Source: Mallotus nudiflorus
Taxonomy: Eukaryota; Streptophyta; Magnoliopsida; Malpighiales; Euphorbiaceae
Direction of reading: 5' to 3'
Assembly (NCBI GenBank): GCA_947683625.1
Contig: CANTUR010000156.1
Location: 62,001-126,000, forward strand
Length of the DNA: 64,000 nt
Positions 11,577 to 22,034 of this stretch are shown here, in pieces (within the stretch, counting starts at the first letter, position 1; the number at the start of each line of letters is the position of its first letter). The notes beneath the pieces were generated by a model that did not search any database, was not told where the DNA came from, and was given only the letters and a program-made list of their open reading frames with translations. The translations under genes were made by a program, and so were the position numbers.

Positions 11577-14140
11577 TGTTATGACCCGAACCCAAAAGGG
11601 CACGTGACCGGCACTAGGAAATGGAAATACATAAAGTACCTGAAACCCATACTAAGCCTTAATGAAAATTTAATAAAGTAAAGATGATAATGAAATGACA
11701 TAATTTAAATAAATATAAAAAGCACAAATGAATTAAAATCCAACACAAACTTAGATAATATATATAATAATAATCTTTACTACATGTACTTCATACATAT
11801 GATAATTCAAAATATGTTATAATAATTAATCAATCCATTACCACTGTGATGTTCTAGATTTAAAATACACACATGATAATAATATCTATCAAATAAACCC
11901 ACATAAGACAGTCGGAGAAGAAGAAACTCGGCATAGAGTAAGCTGATCGACAGGCGACTCATGAGATCTTGAAAAAAATATTGAGGGGAGTTAGACCTCA
12001 CTGAGCAAGTTAATAAAAGAAATGTATACAATACAAAAGCCTCATTTAAAATATCTTTATGGAAATAAGAAATTTATAATTTATAATTTAAACTATTTAA
12101 ATTTTTATTGGAAACATGCTTTATCGAAATAAAAATATTAAAATCATAAAATACTTTATAAAATACAAATAAGCTTCTTAAATCATTTTATATATAAAAA
12201 CTAGGTAGAATACTAGACCACAAATCTAATAGTCTTTCGGTTCTCTTATAATCCAAAGATTGCCAGTTCCCGAGAGCAAAACATTAACCAAGCTACTAGC
12301 TACAGTCAATTCACTTAAACTAATATTTACTGGCGGTTCCCGAGAGCAAAGCATCACTGAGCTATTAGCCCTAGTAATGTACAAATCATGCCCAAGAGCA
12401 AAGCATCACTGAGCTTTATAACTACCAACACTCACTCTCAATCCTATTGGTACGCACACGGTCCTGATGAAACTCATTAGGTAGCCCCTTCTACCATAGT
12501 TTAATTTTAAAATAAATAAATAAATACAGATAAACAAGGAAGATTACAATAAAATAAAATAAAATAAAACTTACAAATCATGTGAAACTTAATATAGACA
12601 TGCTGATATAGCTATATATATATTTTCCTATACACAATTCAATTATTAACTTATAGTTGGAATGCGCTCTTCTCTGCAGTCGCGCTCGACCCCAACCAGT
12701 CGACTCGGTTGGAGGCGCGACTAAAGAAAAAAAATAAAAATGGAATTAAAAGTGGAATTCCTATAAATTTTAGATTTCTAAGGAAAGACTTTATTAATAT
12801 ACGACTCTACTAAAATAGACTCGATATCACATTTTACGAGAAATCTACATAAAATTCAGTATAGTCTTCTTTATAAAATGAACATCTCTCTATTAAAAGT
12901 AGAGTTGATCCTGCAAGAAAATACACTTCTAAAAAATAGCTGCTCACCACCTCGGATTGAGACCCTGAACTACACAAATTTCTTATCAAGGTTCACAATT
13001 CTCAATAAAATAAATATTAAATAATAATTTAATAAAATCATTAAAAATCCATAATCATCAATAATAAACTACAATATAATATTTACACATCAAAACATCA
13101 AAGCACTAAATATAATTATTTTCACAATAATTAATAAAATCTCAAATACTTATATAATATTAATAAAAATCCCAATTTTACAAATATTCGACATAAAATA
13201 ATAAAATTCACAATTAATTACACAAATAGTTTAAATATATAATAAAAATAGTTAAAAACCCATTTAATCACAAAAATAGTAAATAATAATATTATTTGAA
13301 TATAATTTCAAAAATTAGTATTACTTAGTTAAAAATAGTAAATAATTTGTAAAAATTATTTTAATACCAATTATTATTCCAAAATTATTTTAAACATATA
13401 ATTTAAGTATATTTTCAATAAAAACATACAATTAACTATAAATCCAATTTTCACATAATACTAAAAGTATTCCCAAAAATTATATAAAATTACCAAAAAT
13501 TATTTTCTCAATTCTAAAATTACTAACTTAATTTAATAACGCTAATTAACCAAAATTTCCATTCAAAATAATTAAGTAACATAATTATTAAAAATCCATT
13601 TTTTATATTAAAATATTCAAAAATACCCATTCTTCAAAAAAATAAACAAAAAATATATTTGAGTAGATTAAGCTATATATAACAACAATATCAAAGCGAA
13701 AATTCATGGATCAAACCCAAAAATTTTAAAAAAATCGAAACCCTAATATCACCTAAACTAAAATTGGATTTAATTCACAAATGAGATAGTTTAAGCTCAA
13801 ATAGAGCTGAGAATCCAACTGATCAATGCTAGAGCTTCTAAAAGAGACCAAAATGGAGGGCTGAGGTGGTCGAATACTTCGCCGGCTTCAATGGAGGCCA
13901 CAATGTTGCATTCTCGATCTTTGCATCTCCAACGAGCTTCAGACGTTCTGAAGGTGGTGGACGACGATTGGAGGGAAGTGATGGTGGTTAGTGGTGGTGG
14001 CTGTGGCAGTTCGGCGATGGGTGGGTAGTTGTTGGTTCGTTGGGGAAGAAGGAAGAAAAATGTAAAGGAAGGAAAAAAAAGAAATAAAGGGAAGAGAAAG
14101 AATTGACTAACCCGTAAAAGTGTCCTAACTTGCTTTTATT

Positions 14141-14194
<54 letters not shown>

Positions 14195-14537
14195 ACTAAC
14201 CCACTAACATATATATATACATATATATACACTGACACACACAGACATGGACATGCATAATAATAAATAATAACCCTAATATAAAACAACAGTAATCATA
14301 ATAACACCAATAAAAATAATAACAATAATATTATTAAAAATAATAGTAATAACAATAACTTTAATATTTTAAATATTAAAACTTCCAAAATAAATTATTT
14401 TACGTAAATAAAATATTTTGAATGAAATAAATAAATAATATACACAAATAATGATAATATATAAATAAAATTTAGAATTTTATTAACACTGCATATATAA
14501 TAAAAATTTTATATTATTTAAATATTGGGTCGTAACA
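11577..14537 (-). repeat. Gypsy 5' LTR
   Basis: Bounded by TGTTATGACCC and GGGTCGTAACA and aligned with 3610-6565. It would hold the promoter. The conserved dyad block lies at about 12822-12915. It contains only chance reading frames. Confidence 0.93.
14145..14192. repeat. (AT)n microsatellite in LTR
   Basis: AT run, shorter than the matching tract in the partner LTR. Confidence 0.88.
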
Positions 14538-14880
14538 GTCTGATCTTGTTAAACCAGGTTATCAACAATTGTGATGGCTGTCTTATTTTCATAATGTAAA
14601 ATCATAAGCTTTAAATGATTTAATCCCAGATCCTACACAATTTGTTTTATCCAGAGCAATTCACATACACCATGTGCCATTCCTCTGAACTCAGGTTTAG
14701 CACTTGACCTTGCTACAACCTTCTGTTTCTTGCTCCTTTAGGTGACTAAATTTTTTCCAACAAATATTAAGTACCCAAATGTTGATTTTTGATTAGTTTG
14801 ATCTTTAGCCCAGTCAATATTAGTATAGCCAACAATTTCATAATCCTTATTTCTCCCAAAAAATAAACCTTTACCTAGAG
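14538..14880 (-). pseudogene. Copia RNase H N-terminal part
   Basis: The minus-strand reading resumes the copia polyprotein interrupted by the gypsy element. The codons before 14538 (AITIVDNLV, stop, QDQT) line up with AISIANNPIQHDRT of the plus-strand copia, and they continue at 3609 with KLVEVDRHF. Stops are frequent. Confidence 0.8.
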
Positions 14881-14881
14881 A

Positions 14882-15980
14882 TTACTTCAAGTATCTTAGT
14901 ACTCGGTATATCGCTTCCATATGTTCTTTACTCGAAGAATGCATGAATTGGCTTACAACACTAACTGCATAAGCAATGTCTGGCCGAGTATGAGATAAGT
15001 AAATTAATCTTCTCACTAACCTTTGATACTGAGCTTTATCTGTTAGAACTTGATCTTTTAGGATTGACAATCTATGGTTGACTTCCATTGGAGTCTCGAC
15101 TAGCTTATAATCAAGCATGTCTGTCTCTATTAGTAAATCCATTATATATTTTTGTTGACACAGGGAAATTCCTTGAGCTGATCTTACAACTTTAATAACC
15201 AAAAAACACTTCAAATTTCCTAGATCTTTGAGTTCAAATTTGGTTGCCAATTATTTTTGCATGGTTGTTATCTTACTCAGATAATTTTCAGTGACTACCA
15301 TATTATCAACATACATAATAAGAGCAGTAACTTTACCTATCTTTTGTTTGATAAATAGTGTATGGTCAACATCACTTGATTTATAATCGAGCTTTCTCAT
15401 AAATGTCAAGAGCCATCCAAACCATGCTTGAGGTGATTGTTTAAGTCTGTATAATGCTCTTTTTAGTTTGCATACTTGGCCAGTGCACCTTGTTCCAGGT
15501 GGTGGATCCATATACACTTCTTCCTCTATGGTTCCATTCAAAAAAGCATTTTTTACATCAAATTGTCAAAGCGACCAATCCAGGTTGGCAGCTAATGAGA
15601 TAAGAACTCAGATGCTGTTAATCTTTGCTATTGGGGTAAATGTATCTTTACAGTCAATTCAATACTTATAAGTATATTTCTTTGCTACCAATCGAGCTTT
15701 ATATCGATTAATGCTTCCATCTGAATTAAGTTTGACAGTAAATATCCTCCTGCATCTAACCATTTTCTTTCCTTTAGGAAGTGGAACAAGTTCCCATGTG
15801 GAGTTCTTCTGTAATGCCTTCATTTCATCATTCATAACTTTCTTCCAATATGGATCTACTAAATCCTCCTGCACATTACTCAGAATAGATACAGTAGATA
15901 ATTAATTTACAGTATATGCATGTGATTTTGACAAATGAGTTATTGGTATGAAATTATTGATAGGATATTGAGCTTTAGTT
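14882..15980 (-). pseudogene. Copia reverse transcriptase
   Basis: Three adjacent frames (15659-15874, 15251-15541, 14882-15250) read in order WELVPLPKGKKMV, YRLKQSPQAWFGW, MYVDNMVVTENY and RRLIYLSHTRPDIAYAVSVVSQFMHS. This is the Ty1/copia RT and the connection to RNase H. The catalytic YVDD box reads YVDN, with Asn at 15302-15304, so this copy is catalytically dead. The relative at 62403-62408 keeps both Asp residues. Between the frames lie single stops, mostly of the CAG-to-TAG or TGG-to-TAG kind. Confidence 0.92.
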
Positions 15981-17394
15981 TTAAGGTCTGGATCGTATAT
16001 CTTTTGGGAATCCCTCTATTTAATTTAAAAGGATAACGAGGCTCGATATTTGAGGTTACTAAGGGTATGTGCACATCAGGAGTTTCATCAGCCTCTTATA
16101 TTATTTGGGAAGATGTATTATCTTGAGTAGCTTCTAGTTTAAGTAAGACATTCAGACTATCTTCAGTAATCTGTCCAGGTGGGATGCTTGGACTTTCTGT
16201 CTGATCCTATGAGATGCTCATAATATATATCAGAGATATCAGAGTATTAGGAGAGACGCTTAAATCATGAGAGATGCTCATAGTGCTATCTTTAAATATT
16301 TCTTAAAGTCTCTCCTCTTGAAAAGAGCACTTAGATTGAGAGAAGTAAGGTGCATTTTCATGGAATTGAACATCTCGAGTTATATACATCTTCTTAGCAT
16401 ATGGATCATACCATCGATATCCCTTTTATTGATTAGCATATCCAATAAAGGTACACTGGATAACTCGTGGGTCCAATTTACCGAGTACCTGATGAATGAA
16501 TATTGAGCATCTAAAGACTCGGGGCTCAAGTTTGTTAAGACATAGAGCTGGGATAAACTCTTAAAGTTTTTGAAGAGGAGTTTTGAAATCGAGTACTCTT
16601 GATGGAGTTTGATTAATGAGATAGGTTGCGAACCGATCAACCTCTCCCTAGTATTCATGAGGAACATTCATATTAAACAAAGATGTTTGGACTACTTCTG
16701 GTAGTTACCAATTTTTCCATTATACTGTACCATTATGTTGGGGGGTTCTAGCATAGGACATTTAGTGATGAATGCCATGCTCATGGCAAAATTTTTTAAG
16801 AACCAAGTTAAAATACTCCCCACTATTGTTAGATTGCAAGGCTCAAATTTGACACTAGTATTGTATGGTCACCATTTTGTATAGGTCTTGAAACAAAAAA
16901 CACACATCTCCTTTATTTGAAGGTAGGGATACCCAAGTCATCCGGGTACATTTATCAATAAATGTTATAAAATATCGAGCACCGAACAATGTGGGAATCC
17001 AAGCAAGTCCCTATACATCAGAATGAATAGTCATAAATGGAATTGAATTTTTATTATAACTCGGTACATATGAAATCCGGTGGCTCTTTGCTAATTCATA
17101 AATATCACATTTGAACTCGAAGTTGGGGATGCTAAAAAACAATTTAGGCTTTATTTTTCTAAGATAAGTAAGAGATAGATGTCCAAGATGATGATGCCAT
17201 AAAATTACTTGTTCTTTGTTCGAGTTGCTTATAACAATAATATTAACCTGACTTGATTTCTGACTCGGATCACCATGCAAATGAAGATAGTACAACTTTC
17301 CATGTTTAACACTAGAGCCAAGAATCTGGTGCATCACAATGTCCTGAAATAAAAAATAGTTAGGCCAAAATTTGACAATAAAATTTAAGGTTTC
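15981..17394 (-). pseudogene. Copia integrase and linker
   Basis: The frame at 17011-17400 contains QVILWHHHLGHLSLTYL, the His residues of the zinc-binding integrase N-terminus, then CDIYELAKSHRISYVPSYNKNS and TIHSDV at the start of the core. Its second zinc Cys has become Tyr (CDIY for CDIC). The rest, down to about 15981, is decayed and readable only in short pieces. The solo LTR at 17395 cuts the coding sequence just upstream. Confidence 0.82.
17390..17394. repeat. Target-site duplication (left) of solo LTR
   Basis: GTTTC here and ATTTT at 20450-20454. The two differences are G/A and C/T transitions. The intact relative at about 60310 shows that the original sequence was continuous across this point. 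Confidence 0.75.
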
Positions 17395-20171
17395 TGTCAC
17401 GACCCAAATCGGGGAGTCATGACTGGCACTAGGAAATGGGAATTCTCATGAAACCAGAACCCGTAGCAAGCCTTAAAAATAAAAACACATACAAACATAT
17501 CACAGAAATACATCAGAATTAAAACTTTAATTAATATAAAAAATTCTATATCATAACATAATAAAATATATTCATACAATTATTTAAATACAGAAACACT
17601 GAATAATACAATAATAGGTACAACAACAAAAAGCACTAGTAATGCAGCGTTTACTAAAATAAAAGAAGAGTAATAGTTTAATATTTACATAAATCGGCCA
17701 GGGAGGAAAGAGTCCAACGAATAGGTCTAATAGGGAGGTCTGAAGTAGAAGATGTTGAAAAAAATATTAAGGGGGGTCAGACCTTATTGACTAAATTATT
17801 ATTATATATATACATGCAACCTAAATACATAGATACTCAAGCTTATAATTATACATATATATTTATTTATATATACATGCATTTTATACAGATGCTAAAA
17901 ATCCACTTTTATTCTAATAATAAATGCAGAAGAATTTTGGGTTGAGGATCAAAGCAGAATCCTTAAATTTTTTCGCAACCTCAATCGCTGAAATTTATTA
18001 GCCATTAGGCTTTCCATAACTCCAAATATTTCTTTATCCAACTTTTTGGTAGTGAACTGCCCCGAGTACACAAAGGGTCAACCGAGGATCTGCAGTTTCA
18101 CTATTAGTGCTAACTAGCCCCGAGTACCCTACAGGTCAACTAAGGATTTGTAGTCACACGCCTTATCATCCACAATTCACAATGATCATAATTTTCATAT
18201 TTTGAATCAATCAAAGTTTAAAGCCTAATATCTAATGTACTGTTGTGCAACAGCCATAGCGTGACCTACTAGGACTAGGTGGCACATTCTACAACTATTC
18301 TCCAAAAATGTTATTTCATAATAATGACAATCACAGTAAATGTGAATAACATTCATTTTCATAATTTAACAAACGCATGTAAATATATAAGAGAATATAT
18401 ATATTCGAAATAATCATATAATAATCATTTAATGAATTAAAGCATAACAAAAAATTATATATATTCAAAATATGAATGCTCACAATATATACCTATATGC
18501 AATGTATACATATAATATTAACTCACAGTTTAAGTGTGCTCCTTGACCTTGACTCGATTGGCCCAGTCCAATAGGCCTAGCACGCGGAGAATTAAGGAAA
18601 ATAATAAAAATAATTTATTAGAATCAAAATCCTAATTTTTATACTTCTAGAGTTTATAAAGAACAACTCAATCTAGGACACGACTTGATAAAAATTCAAA
18701 ACTCAAGATTGACCTAATGTCACATTTTACGAAAATTCTACTGAAAATTTGGCAAAGTCTGATATGTAAAACAAACATCTCTCTACTAAAAGTAAAGTCA
18801 ATTCTGCAAGCAAACACACTTCAAATACTCAAAATGCTCAACTTCTTGGGTTGGGCCCCCGAACTGTATTTATTACCCAACTGAGAACTAATATACTCAA
18901 AATCAATAAAATAATAATAAATACTAAAATTCATAAAAATCCGTAAAATACCACAATTCAATTTATTTAAATAATAAAAGCATCAAACATATTTATTTTC
19001 AAAATAAATATTAAAATTCCAAATATAATTAAATAATATTAATAAAAATCCATTTTGAAATATTCGAAATCAAATAGCATAATTTACAAATAATTATTTA
19101 AATTGCCCAAATATATAATAAAAATAGCTGAAAATTCATTTAATCATAAAAATAATAGACAAAACTATTATTCGAATATATTTTCAGAAATTCTTATTAA
19201 TTAGCTAAAAATAATAAATAATTCATAAAAATTATTTTAATACTATTTATTTCTTAAAAATTATTCAAAACATAATAATTAATAATAATTTCAACTAAAA
19301 TATAAAATATATTAATTTATAGTAATTTTTCCAAAAATCCAATGTTTACATAAACATTCAAAAATTTATAATAAATAATCGAAACATAATTTCAATAAAC
19401 TTTCTTCATGAAATATGCTTAAAATCATTTTTAGAAGTTATGAAAAATAAAATATATTTTTGAGTCGGGAACAGTACCCGTGAATAGTAATCGAGCTCGA
19501 TAGAGTGCTCAAAACTCAAGTATCTCTAAAATCAAATTTAAATGCAATTTTGGAAAGCTTACAACTTCAATTTAACTAATGTAAAGTCAATTTAACAAGA
19601 ATCAAACCAATTGAACATAAAATTAATAATTGAAACTAAGAACCATAGAATGAATTATCTAAAATTGAAGCTGAAATCAAAGTTAATCAAACAAATTACC
19701 TTGGGGAAATGAAGCCTATGATGAGAGCTTCCAAATGAGACCAGTACGAGCTCTAACCACTGCTGGAATCGTTTTGGCGGCCTCCGAAAGCTCTCGGCAC
19801 TGTAAGGAAGAAGAGAGAATGAGGAAGGAGAACAACGGTGAGAGGAAGGACAAGTGGTGGTGGCGAGCGAGGGAGGAGTGACAGTGGCGATGGTGGTGCT
19901 GCCAGGCAGTCAGGCAACAACGTGGGGAGTTGGTGGCATGATTCTGTGTTTAATGTAGAGAAGATGAAGAAGAAAGAAAAGGGAGGGAATGGGGAGGAAA
20001 GAAAGAGAAAGAGGGGGGAAAAGAAATTTTCTTTATATAGATATATATATCAAAAACGTGAAAAGGACAAAATAATATAAAAATAATATTTTTAATTTAA
20101 ATATTTTCTTTTCTAATTGAACTCACCACAATATTAAAATATATAAAATTACACTACAATATATAATTCAC

Positions 20172-20172
20172 A

Positions 20173-20220
<48 letters not shown>
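20172..20220. repeat. (AAT)n microsatellite
   Basis: Trinucleotide run inside the solo LTR. Confidence 0.9.
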
Positions 20221-20226
<6 letters not shown>

Positions 20227-20394
20227 AATAATATATAACAATAAATTTAAGTTTTAAATTTTAATTTAATATTAATACCATAATATACTAAAATAATTAA
20301 TAGCACTTGAATTTAATTTAATCTCACAAAATAACCATAATATAATAATTAAATAAAATATTTATTAACATTGCAAATCCCATAAATTAATTTA

Positions 20395-20446
20395 ACAATT
20401 TATAAAAATATTGGGTTATAACAATTTATAAAAATATTGGGTTATA
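20395..20446. repeat. 26-bp tandem duplication of the LTR terminus
   Basis: Two back-to-back copies of a unit ending in ATATTGGGTTATA at the very end of the solo LTR, so the terminal inverted-end motif occurs twice. The target duplication sits after the second copy. Confidence 0.9.
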
Positions 20447-20449
20447 ACA

Positions 20450-21645
20450 ATTTTAGTGATTTGGCCAACAAATAGTAGATTACAAGAAAGAGAGGGAACA
20501 ATAAGAACAATATCTAAATTAAGAGGGTTAGAGTTAGAGTTAGATATTGATCTTTCATGAGTTATAGGGGCTATTCCTCCATTAGCAGTCAGAATATTTT
20601 GTTGGGTTGATTGTTGGATAGAGGTAAGATGGTGGTTGGAGTTTGTCATATGATTAATAACACCTGTATCAATAATCCAGGTATCATTTTGAGTAAGATT
20701 TGTTATAGCTGATGTTTCATCAAGGTCACCACTTGGTTTTGTGACATTAGAGGTGGCGATTACAACTTTTTCGAGCTTCTTGCGAGAGTTTCTATTGAAA
20801 TCCCACCATTCTGGATAGCCTATAAGTTCATAACACCATTATTTGGAGTGTCCAACTTCACCATAGTGAGTACATGTGTATGTACTGGATTTATTCGGTA
20901 CTTTTCCTTTGGAATATGGTCGAGTTCGAGTTGCTACAAGTATTGCATTGTCCAGTAGAACCTTCGGCTTATCCATCATCTATCGTTGGTTGTGATCTCT
21001 ACGCACATATGCATAACTAGACTCAAGATTAAGAGGTGGATCCTTCCGTAGTATTTTACTCTGAGCATTACTAAATTCCAAGTCAAGTGTGGCTAGGAAA
21101 ATATGTGTTCGAAATTGAGTAATATGCTTATGGAGTAATACTCCTCTAGTAACATCCTCCCCTTAAGCACTCATATGGGTATCAATCTCCTGAAATATCC
21201 CAACCAACTCATTATAGTATATAGGCAATGGCCTACCATTCTGATGTCTAGTAAATGATTTTTGGTTTAACTCAAATAATTAATTTTCATCAGATCCATC
21301 ACAGAAGGTTTTGGAGACAACATCCCTTATCTCTTTTACTGTTTGAAGATGGATGAATCTTTGTATCAATATTGGACTTATGGAATCAATGAGCCAACTT
21401 TTGACTTGGTTATTATCAATAAGTCAAGTCTCTAAAGCTTTATCTCCCGCATATGGTTTTTGAGTCATGCCAGTAAGTAAAACATATTTATTTATGGCTC
21501 CACTTCACATCTCCATGAGTTGTGACCATAGATGATAGTTTGTACCATCCAGTATAATTCTAGTAGGAAAGAGAGAATTATCTTGAAGGGTTTGAATGAA
21601 AGTTGGTGTTCCATATGATACAATGGATGTGTTTTTAGTGGTCAT
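20450..21645 (-). pseudogene. Copia Gag and protease
   Basis: The gag start codon at 21643-21645 matches the start of the plus-strand copia at 59129 (MTT versus MTI, then similar codons). A CCHC knuckle is readable at about 20830-20885, with its second Cys changed to Tyr and a stop inside. The protease stretch at about 20640-20680 reads DTWIIDTGVINHMTNS, keeping the catalytic DTG triplet. Multiple stops break the frame. Confidence 0.88.
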
Positions 21646-21750
21646 GGTATATTTCGAAATGATTATGACTTCAAAGGATTCAAATAAATTTTTGAGGAGA
21701 GAAAAGATAATTTTAAGGATTCAATAAAAAATTTTAATTTAATTTCAATA

Positions 21751-21767
21751 GGTATGCTCTAACACCA
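21751..21767 (-). other. Primer binding site of the copia element
   Basis: The minus strand reads TGGTGTTAGAGCATACC directly after the LTR end. It resembles the initiator-Met site TGGTATCAGAGC with two changes, and it corresponds to the site at 59034 in the relative. Confidence 0.8.
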
Positions 21768-21981
21768 TGTAAAATAAAATTCAGAGAAAAAAAAAGAAGA
21801 ATTCAAGGGAATGATTTTTTTCATTATATTTATGAGAAAGGTTATACCCTTTATATATACACTAAATATTCCTATATATGGAAAACCTAATTATACACAC
21901 TAATTAGGAATAGAATAACTTTCTAAATAAACTAAAGATTTAATTCCTAATATATATGTATACATATATATATAGTCAACA
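21768..21981 (-). repeat. Copia 5' LTR
   Basis: 214 bp, starting TGTTGACT on the minus strand and ending TTTTACA. It is related to the LTR at 58819-59033 (shared CTATTCCTAATTAG, TATATATAA-GGG and CTCTGAATTTTATT blocks). Confidence 0.9.
21851..21859 (-). promoter_or_regulatory. Probable TATA box of the copia LTR
   Basis: TATATATAA on the minus strand, followed by AGGG. It sits at the same place as the candidate TATA box in the relative at 58943. Confidence 0.5.
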
Positions 21982-22029
21982 TTACTAAGTCTAGTCAGCC
22001 AACATTTGACCTATTCAGCATAGGACACA

Positions 22030-22034
22030 AATTG
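22030..22034. repeat. Target-site duplication AATTG (left)
   Basis: Identical AATTG at 25280-25284. Confidence 0.92.

Larger units (their letters stand above)
3610..14537 (-). mobile_element. Ty3/gypsy chromovirus-type element, full length (Tekay/Del-like)
   Basis: Two LTRs of about 2.96 kb flank a 5.0-kb interior, with an initiator-Met primer site, polypurine tract, and gag, protease, RT, RNase H, integrase and chromodomain in the Ty3/gypsy order on the minus strand. The C-terminal chromodomain and very long LTRs suggest the Tekay/Del lineage; that lineage call is from family knowledge and not tested. All coding parts are broken by stops and frameshifts. It sits inside the RNase H region of the copia element, so it is the younger of the two. 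Confidence 0.95.
17395..20449 (-). repeat. Solo LTR (gypsy type, about 3.06 kb)
   Basis: Starts TGTCACGACCC and ends GGGTTATAACA. It has the same internal landmarks as the gypsy LTRs but no second LTR or interior, and it interrupts the copia integrase-protease region. Decayed but explicable 5-bp duplications flank it, so it is the product of LTR-LTR recombination after insertion. The dyad block is at about 18710-18812. There are no genes; 19838-20080 is a chance frame. Confidence 0.88.
3201..21981 (-). mobile_element. Ty1/copia LTR retrotransposon, split by two insertions
   Basis: The two LTRs of about 214 bp (3201-3415 and 21768-21981) are similar over their length. The element has an initiator-Met-like primer site next to the right LTR and a purine tract next to the left one, so it reads on the minus strand. 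Gag-protease-integrase-RT-RNase H remnants follow in copia order. Removing the gypsy element at 3610-14537 and the solo LTR at 17395-20449 with their target duplications leaves about 4.8 kb, a normal copia length. That also matches its relative at 58819. The frames are full of stops, so it cannot move on its own. No target duplication can be read because the left flank is an AT repeat. Confidence 0.92.
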
